64,000 bases of DNA from Emticicia sp. 21SJ11W-3 (lineage in GTDB: Bacteria > Bacteroidota > Bacteroidia > Cytophagales > Spirosomataceae): the NCBI RefSeq assembly GCF_024138715.1, contig NZ_CP092074.1, positions 4,650,001 through 4,714,000 on the forward strand, in the 5' to 3' direction. The position numbers and the translations under genes are program-made. The notes beneath the pieces were generated by a model that worked only from the letters and a program-made list of their open reading frames with translations, ran no database searches and was not told the origin of the DNA. Shown piece by piece: positions 42,200 through 51,826 of this stretch. Position 1 is the first letter of the stretch, and each line of letters opens with the position of its first letter.

Positions 42200-43792
42200 T
42201 TATTGCTTTGCGGTCATTTCGCTGGCCATTTTTACAGCATTGTAGGCATTTACAATGCCACCCGTTACCGACAAATCTTCAAACTTCACAATCTCTTTGG
42301 TTCCGGGTTTGTAAACTCTCAATTCCGGGGCTTTCACTGCCGACTCCAGAATAATTTTCTTCAACTGGGCCGCTGTTAGCTCAGGGAAATACGATTTCAG
42401 TAAAGCGGCAACACCTGTGGTGGCTGGTGCAGCCATACTTGTACCGCTCTTTTCTTCATATTTAGAACCCGGAATGGTAGAGTAGATATCAACACCCGGT
42501 GCAAACACATCTACATTGTTTTTACCATAGTTGCTGAACTCTGCCACGGCATCAGGTGCATTTTTCCATGACAAGGCTCCTACTGATATCCAGTTTTCGG
42601 CTTTTCCGCCATTGGCATAGGTGTTGGTGGGGTAATGCACGTCTACATCAGTATCCTCATTATCATTACCGGCAGCGGCTATCAGCAATACACCTTTCGA
42701 CTGCGCATACTTCACGGCGTCGTCGACCCATTTTTTCTCAGGAGAATAAGGTTTTCCGAAACTCATATTGATAATCTGTGCGCCGTTGTCTGCGGCGTAA
42801 CGAATAGCATTGGCCACGTCTTTATCTCTTTCGTCGCCATCAGGTACGGCGCGCACCACCATAATGCGTACATTATCTGCCACACCTTTTATACCCAGAT
42901 TATTATTGCGATTGGCCGCAATAATACCTGCTACGTGGGTACCATGCATACCGTCGGGGCCTACCACTTCGTTGTTGCCATATTCGCCGTATTGCAATTT
43001 ATCAGGCTTGTCGCCCACCACTACACGTGGGTTGAAATCAAGATTGAGGTTATACTTCTGTTCGTTTTCGTAGTGTTCAACGGCATCTTTAATATCGCTG
43101 CCGGTAGCGCCCAGCTCCATAAACTTCTCTAATGTACGCTTGGCCGCTCTTACACTGCGGTCTACGCTGTTTTCGTCAATGCCGGCTATGCTTTCTTTTG
43201 TCAGATTATCCGTTTTCAGATAAGCCTTCAATACATTCTCCGACTCTACGAAGTTCTTATACAACTGTGCATAAAATGGGGCATATTGTTCAGCTTCTGC
43301 TTTTTTCTCTTCATATTCTTTTTGCAGCTTCTGATACAACGCGTATTCAGCCTGATTTTTACGTAGTAGTTTCTTAGATGGTTTATCTCCGAATTTTTCC
43401 TTCAGCTGTTTCAGCATGCGTGTTATTTCAATCTGCTCGTGGTTTACGTCCTGGCCGTCTTTACCACCCAGAAAATCCCAGCCATTGATATCGTCAACGA
43501 ACCCGTTTTTGTCATCGTCTTTACCGTTCCCTGCAATTTCTTTAGCGTTTACCCAGATTCTGTCTTTCAAATCCTCATGGTTTACATCCGTACCACCATC
43601 AATAACGGCCACCAGAACAGTTTTAGATGGTTTGCCTTTCAATAATTCGGCGTATGCACGCTCAACGCTCATACCTCTAACACCGTCTTTTTCAAAATCA
43701 AGATTCTGCCAGTTTGGTTTAGTCTTTAACTGTTGTGCGCTGGTTTGTAGAAAAAAAGAAAGGAGAAAAATTGAAAAAAGTACTTTCTTCAT
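42200..43792 (-). CDS. Secreted S8 (subtilisin-type) serine peptidase
   Basis: A 530-residue subtilase with signal peptide. The triad is Asp65 (VAVIDGGTDVNHEDL), His283 (GMHGTHVAGI) and Ser452 (SGTSMAAPATTG). Between Asp and His lie about 217 residues, far more than the roughly 40 of a minimal subtilisin. The insertion (about 115-265) is charged and helical, with KQLKEKFGDKPSKKLLRKNQ and repeated Lys/Glu stretches. It may be a regulatory or substrate-binding insert, or an inhibitor-like prodomain; similar long inserts occur in Bacteroidota S8 enzymes. The gene ends with a clear terminator. Confidence 0.92.
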   Translation of the reverse strand: MKKVLFSIFLLSFFLQTSAQQLKTKPNWQNLDFEKDGVRGMSVERAYAELLKGKPSKTVLVAVIDGGTDVNHEDLKDRIWVNAKEIAGNGKDDDKNGFVDDINGWDFLGGKDGQDVNHEQIEITRMLKQLKEKFGDKPSKKLLRKNQAEYALYQKLQKEYEEKKAEAEQYAPFYAQLYKNFVESENVLKAYLKTDNLTKESIAGIDENSVDRSVRAAKRTLEKFMELGATGSDIKDAVEHYENEQKYNLNLDFNPRVVVGDKPDKLQYGEYGNNEVVGPDGMHGTHVAGIIAANRNNNLGIKGVADNVRIMVVRAVPDGDERDKDVANAIRYAADNGAQIINMSFGKPYSPEKKWVDDAVKYAQSKGVLLIAAAGNDNEDTDVDVHYPTNTYANGGKAENWISVGALSWKNAPDAVAEFSNYGKNNVDVFAPGVDIYSTIPGSKYEEKSGTSMAAPATTGVAALLKSYFPELTAAQLKKIILESAVKAPELRVYKPGTKEIVKFEDLSVTGGIVNAYNAVKMASEMTAKQ

Positions 43793-43969
43793 TATTTAGT
43801 TTTTTGTGTTAATAAAATAGACCTGTTTGTTAAAGTATAGCGTCTTTCGCCGGTACCTGCCTACTTAAGAAAATAAGCTGATTGCGAATATAAACGATTT
43901 GCTCCGGCTTTTATTTAACCCAGAATGGGTTATTTTGGTTAATATTTAATTAAAATAAATATTTAGTGC

Positions 43970-45106
43970 TTATAAATTTTCAAGTGCCTGTCTGAAATCC
44001 GCAAGCAGATCGTCGATATTTTCAATGCCTGTTGATATTCTCAGCAGGTTATCAGGACTTACCGAATGGGCGCCCTCTGCCGACTTACGGTGTTCTATCA
44101 GCGTTTCTACTCCGCCCAGGCTGGTAGCATGTTTTACCAGTTTCAGGTTGGCTGTCAATTTCAGGGCAGCTTCCTGGCCACCTTTTACCAGTATTGACAT
44201 CATACCGCCAAAACCGTTGCTCATTTGTTTTCTGGCAACCTTGTGATATTCATTGGATTTCAGACCCGGATAATTTACTTTTTCTATCTGCGGATACCCT
44301 TCCAGAAACATGGCCAGTTTCATGGCATTATGGGCATGTACCGGCATCCGGACTGCAAAAGTAGAAAGACTACGAAACAACAACCAGCAGTCGAAAGGTG
44401 AGGGTATTACGCCTCCTGTTGTCTGAAAATTCCTGATTCTGGCTTTCAACTCCGGCGGGCAATTATCGTTAACAATAATGCAGCCACTCAGAATATCAGA
44501 ATGCCCACCGAAATATTTGGTGCTTGAGTGCATGATGATATCCACGCCAAAATCAAACGGACGGGTAAAATAAGGGGTAGCCCAGGTGTTATCGCAGCCC
44601 ACCAGAATATTTTTAGCTTTTGCCAGTTTTACTACTGCCTGTATATCGGTAATTTTCAAACTTGGGTTTGATGGCGTCTCTACCCATATCAGCCTGGTAT
44701 TTTCTCTGATTGCCCTTTTTATCTGGCCAATGTCGGTCATGTCAACTGCTGTGCAGGTCATACCCCAGTGTTCATACAGGCTCTCAATCATATAACGGGT
44801 GCCGTAATAGATGTCGTCCGGTAAAATTACATGGCTGTTGGTACCCAAAGCATGAAAAACGCTCATGGTAGCTGCCTGACCCGACGAAAAAGCAATGGCA
44901 TCGGTACCGCCTTCCAGCGCAGCCAGTTTTTCTTCCAGCATACGTCGGTTGGGGTTAGAGGCGCGGGCATAAATATCACGTCCCTCAACAAAGGTTCCGT
45001 CGGCGGCGCGCTCAAAAGTAGTTGAAAGAATAATGGGGGGTATCACCGCTCCGGTGGCGGGTTCACCATCATTTCCGGTATGTATGGTTAGAGTTTCTAA
45101 TTTCAT
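43970..45106 (-). CDS. Trans-sulfuration PLP enzyme, cystathionine gamma-synthase type
   Basis: A 378-residue Cys/Met metabolism PLP-dependent enzyme. The Schiff-base lysine is Lys197 in MHSSTKYFGGHSDILSG. Other typical segments are YARASNPNRRMLEEKLAALEGG, AIAFSSGQAAT and TPSNPSLKITDI. It could be cystathionine gamma-synthase, cystathionine lyase or O-acetylhomoserine sulfhydrylase; sequence alone does not distinguish them. It is divergent from argB, which starts 81 bp away. Confidence 0.9.
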   Translation of the reverse strand: MKLETLTIHTGNDGEPATGAVIPPIILSTTFERAADGTFVEGRDIYARASNPNRRMLEEKLAALEGGTDAIAFSSGQAATMSVFHALGTNSHVILPDDIYYGTRYMIESLYEHWGMTCTAVDMTDIGQIKRAIRENTRLIWVETPSNPSLKITDIQAVVKLAKAKNILVGCDNTWATPYFTRPFDFGVDIIMHSSTKYFGGHSDILSGCIIVNDNCPPELKARIRNFQTTGGVIPSPFDCWLLFRSLSTFAVRMPVHAHNAMKLAMFLEGYPQIEKVNYPGLKSNEYHKVARKQMSNGFGGMMSILVKGGQEAALKLTANLKLVKHATSLGGVETLIEHRKSAEGAHSVSPDNLLRISTGIENIDDLLADFRQALENL

Positions 45107-45187
45107 GTGTAATTTTGGGGATTAATAACGGCTAAAGATTATATTCCTTTATAAAAACTACCTCTATACGGCAAATATAACCAATAA

Positions 45188-45976
45188 ATGAAGCAAAAAC
45201 TTAACATTATAAAAATCGGCGGCAATGTAATTGACAACCCAGATGCCCTGGCCAGATTCCTGAAAGACTTCTCGGCTTTACCTGATGCTAAAATACTGAT
45301 TCACGGTGGCGGTAAAATTGCCACTAAAATAGCAGTTAAGCTGGATGTTGAAACCAAAATGGTAGACGGCCGCCGTATTACAGACCTGCCTATGCTAGAG
45401 GTAGTAACAATGGTGTATGGGGGTTTGGTAAACAAACAAGTGGTGGCAAAGCTACAGGCTTTGGGCTGCAACGCCATTGGCCTTACAGGCGCTGATGCCG
45501 GGGTAATACTAGCCAGAAAACGCCCGGTAAAAGAAATTGATTATGGCTATGTGGGAGACGTAGCGCAGGTGAACGACAAAATCATTAAGAACTTTGTAGA
45601 AAATGAGCTGACACCCGTTTTTGCACCACTTACTTTTGATAAAGAAGGAAACATCCTGAACACCAATGCCGATACGCAGGCGTCGTCGGTAGCGGTGGCT
45701 ATGGCGCAGCATTACGAAGTAAACCTGATTTACTGCTTTGAGAAAAAAGGAGTTTTGTCTGACCCTGAAGATAACGATTCGGTCATACCTACCCTAACAC
45801 CGGACAGCTATGCCGGATACAAAGCTTCAGGCGCCATTAATGCCGGTATGATACCCAAACTGGATAATGCCTTTGCCGCCCTGCAGAAAGGTGTAGCCAA
45901 GGTGATAATCTGCCATGCCGATGAATTACTGCAAGCAGTTGCCCATGGACAAAGCGGAACACAAATAATTCTTTAA
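45188..45976 (+). CDS. argB: Acetylglutamate kinase
   Basis: A 262-residue amino-acid kinase. It begins IIKIGGNVIDNPDALARFL and has LIHGGGKIATK, followed by VEVVTMVYGGLVNKQ-type and INAGMIPKLDNAFAAL segments; the C-terminus ends with the domain's final strand. It catalyses N-acetylglutamate phosphorylation in arginine synthesis (in some Bacteroidota N-succinylated intermediates are used). The next gene, 29 bp on, is a M20 deacylase, matching the argB-argE-like order common in the phylum. Confidence 0.93.
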   Translation: MKQKLNIIKIGGNVIDNPDALARFLKDFSALPDAKILIHGGGKIATKIAVKLDVETKMVDGRRITDLPMLEVVTMVYGGLVNKQVVAKLQALGCNAIGLTGADAGVILARKRPVKEIDYGYVGDVAQVNDKIIKNFVENELTPVFAPLTFDKEGNILNTNADTQASSVAVAMAQHYEVNLIYCFEKKGVLSDPEDNDSVIPTLTPDSYAGYKASGAINAGMIPKLDNAFAALQKGVAKVIICHADELLQAVAHGQSGTQIIL

Positions 45977-46005
45977 CTTTGCAGAACTACCATTATTAAG
46001 AAGAT

Positions 46006-47085
46006 ATGATTCAGAACTCCAATCTGGTTGAGACATTAACGAAAGATGCCATTGAATTGCTAAAAGACCTGATTCAGACAGAGTCTTTCAGTAAACAGGA
46101 AGATGAAACAGCGGCAATTATAGAAGAATTTTTCAGGGAAAGAAACATTCCGTATCGCCGAAAGAAAAACAATATCTGGGCAAGAAATAAATTCTTTGAC
46201 GCCTCTAAACCCACCGTTCTGCTTAATTCTCACCACGATACCGTAAAGCCTAATCCTTCCTGGACCCTTAATCCGCTTAACCCGCTTTTAAAAGACGGCA
46301 GGTTATATGGCCTGGGCAGCAACGACGCCGGCGGGTGTCTGGTGTCTCTGATTGCCACTTTCTGTTATTTCTATTACCGCCAGGACCTCAGCTATAATGT
46401 AATAATGGCTGCAACAGCCGAAGAGGAAATATCAGGCCGTGACGGCCTTGAAATTGTAGCACCCGAATTACCTGAAATATCGTTTGCCATTGTAGGCGAA
46501 CCTACCCAGATGCACCTGGCTGTTGCCGAAAAAGGATTGCTGGTATTAGATTGTACAGCACATGGTAAGTCTGGCCACGCGGCAAGAAACGAAGGCGAAA
46601 ATGCCATTTATAAAGCCATTGAAGACATCAACTGGTTTCAGACATACCAATTCCCTAAAGTATCAGAAAACCTTGGGCCAATTAAAATGACTGTTACCAT
46701 CATTGGTGCCGGTACCCAGCACAATGTAGTGCCTGATGCCTGCAAATTTACAGTTGATATACGTGTAACCGAGCAATATACATTGGAAGAGATTATTGAA
46801 ACCGTAAGAAAAAATATTGGCAGCGAGGTTGTACCACGGTCTATCCGCCTGCGCCCTTCAAGCATTCCGATGGAACACCCGATTGTACAGGCAGGTATTG
46901 GCATGGGGCGTAATACTTATGGATCGCCTACCACATCAGACCAGGCCTTGCTAGACTGCCCTTCGCTTAAAATGGGGCCGGGCGATTCGGCACGTTCGCA
47001 CACGGCCGATGAATATATCTACCTGAACGAAATAGAAGAAGGAATTCAATTATATATACAGATGTTAGAAAAAGTAATTCTATAA
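46006..47085 (+). CDS. M20-family deacylase, ArgE-like
   Basis: A 359-residue M20 metallo-hydrolase. Candidate zinc ligands sit in LLNSHHDTVKP, the Glu pair in ATAEEEISG and the Asp/Glu in FAIVGEPTQMHLAVAEKG, followed by GLGSNDAGGC; DQALLDCPSLKMGPGDSARSHTADEYI closes the site. It belongs with acetylornithine deacetylase/succinyl-diaminopimelate desuccinylase. Next to argB it most likely removes the acyl group from acyl-ornithine or acyl-citrulline. The ATG is preceded by a TAACTTTG element that could be an internal promoter. Confidence 0.87.
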   Translation: MIQNSNLVETLTKDAIELLKDLIQTESFSKQEDETAAIIEEFFRERNIPYRRKKNNIWARNKFFDASKPTVLLNSHHDTVKPNPSWTLNPLNPLLKDGRLYGLGSNDAGGCLVSLIATFCYFYYRQDLSYNVIMAATAEEEISGRDGLEIVAPELPEISFAIVGEPTQMHLAVAEKGLLVLDCTAHGKSGHAARNEGENAIYKAIEDINWFQTYQFPKVSENLGPIKMTVTIIGAGTQHNVVPDACKFTVDIRVTEQYTLEEIIETVRKNIGSEVVPRSIRLRPSSIPMEHPIVQAGIGMGRNTYGSPTTSDQALLDCPSLKMGPGDSARSHTADEYIYLNEIEEGIQLYIQMLEKVIL

Positions 47086-47119
47086 ACATACTTTCTGCCA
47101 CAGGCAGCACATTTTATTA

Positions 47120-47563
47120 ATGAATATCATCTTTTACTTTTTCGCCGTCCTTTGCGGAGTAGCCAACAGCATACAGTCGGGCGTTAATGCCGAGCTACGC
47201 AAGGGTATCAATAATCCTATTTTTGCTGCTATTATTTCGTTTTCGGTAGGGCTTGTGGGGCTTATACTCATTACGCCGTTTTTCAAAGAGCCTATTCCTT
47301 CCTTATCGGCGCTTAAGTCTCTGGCCTGGTGGAAATGGATAGGTGGAATACTGGGCGCTTTTTTTGTTACCACAGTTATTCTTATTGTACAGAAAATCGG
47401 TTCGGCCAATATGCTGGCCCTGATTGTGGCAGGCCAGTTAATTACCGCCATGATACTGGATCACTACGGGCTGCTTGGCTACAAAATGCACCCGATTACG
47501 CTATGGAGAATTGTAGGAGGCGTGGTTACAGTGGTTGGTGTATATATGATTGTAAAAAACTAA
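47120..47563 (+). CDS. Small DMT-type membrane transporter (YdcZ-like)
   Basis: A 147-residue protein with about five hydrophobic helices, beginning IIFYFFAVLCGVANSIQSGVNAELRK and containing a LVGLILITPFFKE loop and IIVAGQLITAMILDHYGLLGYK. It fits the small single-domain DMT transporters (DUF606/YdcZ type) that pair as homo- or heterodimers. Substrate unknown. It follows argB and the M20 gene on the same strand but may be independent. Confidence 0.8.
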   Translation: MNIIFYFFAVLCGVANSIQSGVNAELRKGINNPIFAAIISFSVGLVGLILITPFFKEPIPSLSALKSLAWWKWIGGILGAFFVTTVILIVQKIGSANMLALIVAGQLITAMILDHYGLLGYKMHPITLWRIVGGVVTVVGVYMIVKN

Positions 47564-47570
47564 GGGTATC

Positions 47571-47603
47571 AGGAAGCATGATTATTTTCTGATAATGCTT
47601 CCT
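47571..47603. terminator. Convergent hairpin between transporter and Kdo transferase genes
   Basis: AGGAAGCAT (47571-47579) pairs with ATGCTTCCT (47595-47603); the stem overlaps the 3' end of the Kdo transferase gene. Confidence 0.6.
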
Positions 47604-48850
47604 ACTACCTCCATTATCTTTTGTGTGGCCCCTACATTAGCTGTTACATAATTGCTGCAAATAGTGGCAGCGCTCTTTCGGCTGGCTTCGTTAGTCTTCA
47701 TTCCTACATATAAAGACTTTAGTTCTTCTGTATTTTCTGCAGGAAACGCCCCGCCTGCTGCTATTAAATCGTTGGCTTCCTGAAATTTGTGATAGGCTTT
47801 ATTACCGAAGAATATAGGCATGCCAAATGTGGCGGCTTCCAGTATGTTATGTAATCCCTTGCCAAAAGAACCACCAATGAAGGCGTACTCGGCGTATTGA
47901 TACAAAGAAGACAACATACCTATGTTATTAATAAAAAGTACGTCACAGGCTTCAAGGTCAGGTGTTTCGCGGGCGTCAGAGAACAGCACCGTTCTTGAGC
48001 TGAGTTGCTTACGCCATATTTCAATTTCAGCATCATGGATTTCATGCGGAGCAACAATAAATTTTGTACCATCTTTTAAATCATTCATCATTGGAATCAT
48101 GACGTCCATATCAGCCTGCCAGGCCGAACCAATGATGAATACCTGTTTGCCATTCTTGAATTGCTCAACTACCGGAATCTCCTTGCGGTTGTCTACAATC
48201 TGTTTTACGCGGTCAAAGCGTGTATCTCCGGCCAGAGTGGTGTTAGCAATACCGATACCCTCTAGCAGTTCCAGCGATTGCGTGTTCTGCACCAGAATAT
48301 GGTCAAACTTATGTAACACTTCCCGGTAAAATCCGCCATAAAACTTAAAAAATACCTGATTCGGCCTGAAAATAGCAGAAAAAGAAATAACGGGTATCTT
48401 CCGTTTCTGCAACTGCGTCAGATAGTTCTTCCAGAATTCGTATTTCACGAAAAAAGCGATACTAGGCTTTACAATCTCCACAAAACTGGCTGCGTTTTCG
48501 GGAGTATCCGCCGGAAGGTAATAGATGTAGTCGGCACCGGTATAGTTTTTCCGGATTTCATAACCAGACGGCGAAAAAAACGTTAGAAGTATTTTATAGT
48601 TGGGATACTCTTTTCTGAAAGCCTCAATTACCGGCCTGCCCTGCTCAAACTCGCCCAGTGAAGCGCAATGAAACCATGCCAGCCTGGTAACGCCTGAACG
48701 CCAGTGTTTGCGTTCGGCATCTGTTTTCAGTTTATCAAAAAGATTTTTTCTGCCCTCTACCCACAACTTTGCTTTTTTGTTGAAAGGCGAAACCAGCCTG
48801 AGTAATGAAACATAGGCGTAGATTGACAGATTATAAAGGAAGTTAAGCAT
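47582..48850 (-). CDS. waaA: 3-deoxy-D-manno-octulosonic acid transferase
   Basis: A 422-residue Kdo transferase. Recognisable segments are RLAWFHCASLGEFEQGRPVIEAF, ILLTFFSPSGYEIRKNY, and GGSFGKGLHNILEAATFGMPIFFGNKAYHKF near the end. It adds Kdo residues to lipid IVA in lipopolysaccharide synthesis. It lacks the usual membrane anchor in the first residues other than a short N-terminal helix (LYNLSIYAYVSLLRLVSPF). The gene stands alone, with 350 bp free upstream. Confidence 0.92.
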   Translation of the reverse strand: MLNFLYNLSIYAYVSLLRLVSPFNKKAKLWVEGRKNLFDKLKTDAERKHWRSGVTRLAWFHCASLGEFEQGRPVIEAFRKEYPNYKILLTFFSPSGYEIRKNYTGADYIYYLPADTPENAASFVEIVKPSIAFFVKYEFWKNYLTQLQKRKIPVISFSAIFRPNQVFFKFYGGFYREVLHKFDHILVQNTQSLELLEGIGIANTTLAGDTRFDRVKQIVDNRKEIPVVEQFKNGKQVFIIGSAWQADMDVMIPMMNDLKDGTKFIVAPHEIHDAEIEIWRKQLSSRTVLFSDARETPDLEACDVLFINNIGMLSSLYQYAEYAFIGGSFGKGLHNILEAATFGMPIFFGNKAYHKFQEANDLIAAGGAFPAENTEELKSLYVGMKTNEASRKSAATICSNYVTANVGATQKIMEVVGSIIRK

Positions 48851-49206
48851 CCTGCTAAGGTAATTAAAAATCTAAAACAAAGGCAAACCTACAAAAAACC
48901 TTTCAAAAACTATCTTTCATGTTAATTAACTGTGTGGTTGCATAAGCTGCCTCAATAGGATATACTACCGACTCCGGACAAATCAAAAAGGCAATTCATC
49001 CCAAAAACAACCTCCTACACAACACTTACGCCCCTCTTCACATATTTTTGGAGAGATACGATAATATTTTCTTAAATTTAATGTTATAATGGCATTATAC
49101 GGGTTACTATTATTACCCGCTTAATATCATTTATTCGTATTAACAAATTCCTGAAAAAAGCTATTATTTAATTAATCGGGGAAATAATTAAAAAACTAAT
49201 TAACCC
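48851..49206. other. Gene-free interval with two adjacent inverted repeats
   Basis: About 355 bp between the Kdo transferase gene and the membrane coiled-coil pair. TATAATG and CATTATA (49085-49091, 49093-49099) form a palindrome, followed at once by CGGGT/ACCCG arms (49100-49104, 49115-49119). This could be an operator or leader for the next operon. Confidence 0.4.
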
Positions 49207-50271
49207 ATGTCTCTGCTCAGTCGTTTAAAAAATTGGCTTCTGTCTGAACAACCCTCAGATGTGCCTGCCGAGGTTCCGCCTGTAATTAATGAACCTCCTG
49301 CCGTATCAATTCCTACGGGTGTGGTTGCTGTGCAAGAGCCCACTCAGCCTGCCGAATTACCTCTTTCTCCGTTCTGGCTTGAAAACGAAGACGCCCTGCG
49401 CGATGAAGGCGTAATCTTTGGATTATCTGATTCAAAAGCAGATGAAAAAATTGGCGCTATCAGAAATTACTTTTCGCATAAAACGGCCAATCTGGAAAAG
49501 ACGGTTGAGTATTACTCTGAAAAAATCGGAGAACTGAATCTTTTTATTGAACAAAAAGAAAACAGAATTAACGAATTAAAAGATAAAGGTGTAACGCTTG
49601 AAAACCTTGAGGCTTCGGCTCACCATCTGCCTCGCACCATAGCAGGTTTTTTGTTATCGGTGGCCATGTGTGTAGGCAATTACTTCCTGATTGATGAGTC
49701 TATCCTGACCAATTTTCCGCGCAACCATCAATTTATTGCTTTGGGTGTCTTGCTGGCCGGTATGTTTAATCTCTTTACGCCGAAGTCGCTCTTTCATGAG
49801 CAGGAAAGGAAAATTTCGTGGAAGAACGTTCTGGAAGAAATAGGTATGCCTGCCGCCGCCTCTATTTTTGTGTTTGTACAGGTGTTAGAGACCCAGTCTA
49901 CCGCGCGTGCGCTGGCTCTGCTTTTGTTTAGTTTCTTTTTGTTTCTGTTTGCAGGCAAACTACTGCTAAGCAACCTGACATTACTTAAAAATGATGCAGG
50001 CCAATGGATAAGCAACCTGAAACTGGCCAGTGACAAAAGCAATAAGGCCAGTGACTGGGAAAACGAGGTAAACCAGCTTAAACTTGAAATAGATGAAAAG
50101 AGAGTTGAAAAATGGAAGATAATTGACGAGCTGAAAGCGCCTGAAGCAGAGCTGAAACGCCTGAACGAAAAACGCGAGATGCTTATTAAACTCTTTGAAA
50201 GCGAGTTTAATCTGGCCAGAAGTTACCGCGAAAAACTGACAAACAAGGAAATCAAGAAAATATTGGAATAG
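49207..50271 (+). CDS. Membrane coiled-coil protein A of an unrecognised two-gene module
   Basis: A 354-residue protein I do not recognise. Residues 17-55 are Pro/Val/Glu-rich and probably flexible; 75-130 form a coiled-coil (EKTVEYYSEKIGELNLFIEQ). Four helices are at about 143-162, 175-191, 212-227 and 234-254. The C-terminal 100 residues are again a charged coiled-coil (EVNQLKLEIDEKRVEKWKII). There are no catalytic motifs. The neighbour 33 bp downstream has the same plan: soluble coil, four helices, soluble coil. They are surely co-transcribed and probably form a complex. Confidence 0.8.
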   Translation: MSLLSRLKNWLLSEQPSDVPAEVPPVINEPPAVSIPTGVVAVQEPTQPAELPLSPFWLENEDALRDEGVIFGLSDSKADEKIGAIRNYFSHKTANLEKTVEYYSEKIGELNLFIEQKENRINELKDKGVTLENLEASAHHLPRTIAGFLLSVAMCVGNYFLIDESILTNFPRNHQFIALGVLLAGMFNLFTPKSLFHEQERKISWKNVLEEIGMPAAASIFVFVQVLETQSTARALALLLFSFFLFLFAGKLLLSNLTLLKNDAGQWISNLKLASDKSNKASDWENEVNQLKLEIDEKRVEKWKIIDELKAPEAELKRLNEKREMLIKLFESEFNLARSYREKLTNKEIKKILE

Positions 50272-50304
50272 CATTTCACCTCGTGAAACCAACCTGTACA
50301 ATCA

Positions 50305-51699
50305 ATGGAAAAGGAAAACGAAAATTATTATAATACTGATTTTCAGCACGGGTACATTACCGGTGTTGAGAATGTTGACAAGGCAACTTACGAGAGCTAT
50401 CTGTCAAGCCATGTAAGTTATGAGTGGCTGCAAGGCCGCATTAACGATAAGCGCGAAGAACTGACCCGGATAGACAATGCCATTGCCGAAAATCGTGATA
50501 AGCGAAAGGCTTCTTTTGACAAACTGCAGGAGCATCTGCAGGCCATTGATACCCAGACCCAGCACATAGGCTATATAAACAAAGACATTGATGCCAATCA
50601 TGCAAAAATTGCCTCTATAGAAGTAAAGCACAAAAAATCTGAGTCGCCCTACTCTCTGTTTGCGGGTATTCTGTATCTGTTGGCAGGGGTGGCTTTTGTA
50701 TCAGGCGATTTGATTATATCGCACGAAATTGTGGCCTATGCGCTCAATATCCGTAACAATTTTGAGGCCTGGGCATTTGCCATTGGTCTGGCCATGTTAT
50801 CTGTACTGCTGAAACCTGCCTATGAGCGGCTGGTTGAGCACCCTTACCTGCATAACTATAACGAAAAAACCAAAAAGGTTTATGGTGTATTTCAGGGCTT
50901 CCTGTTGGTGTTCTCAATAGGCACCATGCTTGTTTTGGGTTGGTTCAGGTACGAGGCCTACAAAACCGATAAACTTAAAGAGGGTATCAATAAGCAAATA
51001 AAGGCAATGCAGCTGAACAGCACGCCTTTAGACCCGTCGGCCGCGCAACCTGCCAACAATCAGGCGCTTATACAGAAAATGGACGAGCAACTGAAGGCTT
51101 ATGACAAACTGAATATTGATTTGGTAAACAGCCCCTGGGCTTTGATGTCGTTCGTTTTAAGCGGTATTCTGTTTGCCATTGCCGGGGCTATCTGTTTGGG
51201 CATTGCCCTGCCGGTAATGCATGCGTACTGGTACCGTTGGCTGCAGTCTGGCCCGGCGATCAGAAGATTACGCAAACAAAATGTAAAACTGACTGACACC
51301 CTGAAAGAGGCTGAAAAAGCATTGGCCGCACAAATAGCACAAAAAAACGTACTTGAAAATGATTTGGTAACTTTACCCGAGGTTGCTGAGTTGAAAGAAG
51401 AGAAAAAGACGGTTCTTGCCGAAATTGATAGCATGCTTGAACACGCAAAACTTGCAGATCAGGATAGACGAATCAACTCGTTTAATGATGGTGTGGCCAA
51501 AGGCACAGCCAACAGGGGTGAAATGACAGACGACGAGTATGAGGAGTTCAGGAGTTCGTCAGTAAGGCAAATGCGTAATGCACAGGATTCAAAATCAGAC
51601 GCTGGCCCGAAAGTCTACCGCAACAATGGTTTAAGGCCGCATCAGGCATTGCGTAAGGTAATAACGGAGCAATTCAATCAGAATCAAAATCCGAATTAA
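50305..51699 (+). CDS. Membrane coiled-coil protein B of an unrecognised two-gene module
   Basis: A 464-residue protein with the same outline as its neighbour. A soluble N-terminal coil (35-110, [20 protein letters not shown]), four helices at about 117-138, 154-170, 196-214 and 278-304, with a 60-residue loop between helices 3 and 4 that includes a Pro/Ala/Gln linker, and a long C-terminal coil (310-380, [18 protein letters not shown]). The last 80 residues are polar and disordered ([20 protein letters not shown]). I see no enzyme signature or known family. It ends before a strong terminator, which marks the module boundary. Confidence 0.8.
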   Translation: MEKENENYYNTDFQHGYITGVENVDKATYESYLSSHVSYEWLQGRINDKREELTRIDNAIAENRDKRKASFDKLQEHLQAIDTQTQHIGYINKDIDANHAKIASIEVKHKKSESPYSLFAGILYLLAGVAFVSGDLIISHEIVAYALNIRNNFEAWAFAIGLAMLSVLLKPAYERLVEHPYLHNYNEKTKKVYGVFQGFLLVFSIGTMLVLGWFRYEAYKTDKLKEGINKQIKAMQLNSTPLDPSAAQPANNQALIQKMDEQLKAYDKLNIDLVNSPWALMSFVLSGILFAIAGAICLGIALPVMHAYWYRWLQSGPAIRRLRKQNVKLTDTLKEAEKALAAQIAQKNVLENDLVTLPEVAELKEEKKTVLAEIDSMLEHAKLADQDRRINSFNDGVAKGTANRGEMTDDEYEEFRSSSVRQMRNAQDSKSDAGPKVYRNNGLRPHQALRKVITEQFNQNQNPN

Positions 51700-51722
51700 T
51701 CAATCATTTCATTTTAGTATAC

Positions 51723-51759
51723 AGAAGAAACATGAGCGCTCGTGTTTCTTCTTTTTTTA
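51723..51759 (+). terminator. Terminator after the membrane coiled-coil module
   Basis: A 15-nt stem with one wobble (51723-51737 with 51738-51752, centred on GAGCGCTC), followed by a run of seven T. It ends the two-gene transcript. Confidence 0.85.
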
Positions 51760-51826
51760 TGTTCGTAAGTCCACAAACAGATATTTTACCTATTTTTGTC
51801 GCCAAAACTATTTTAGCTATAAACAC

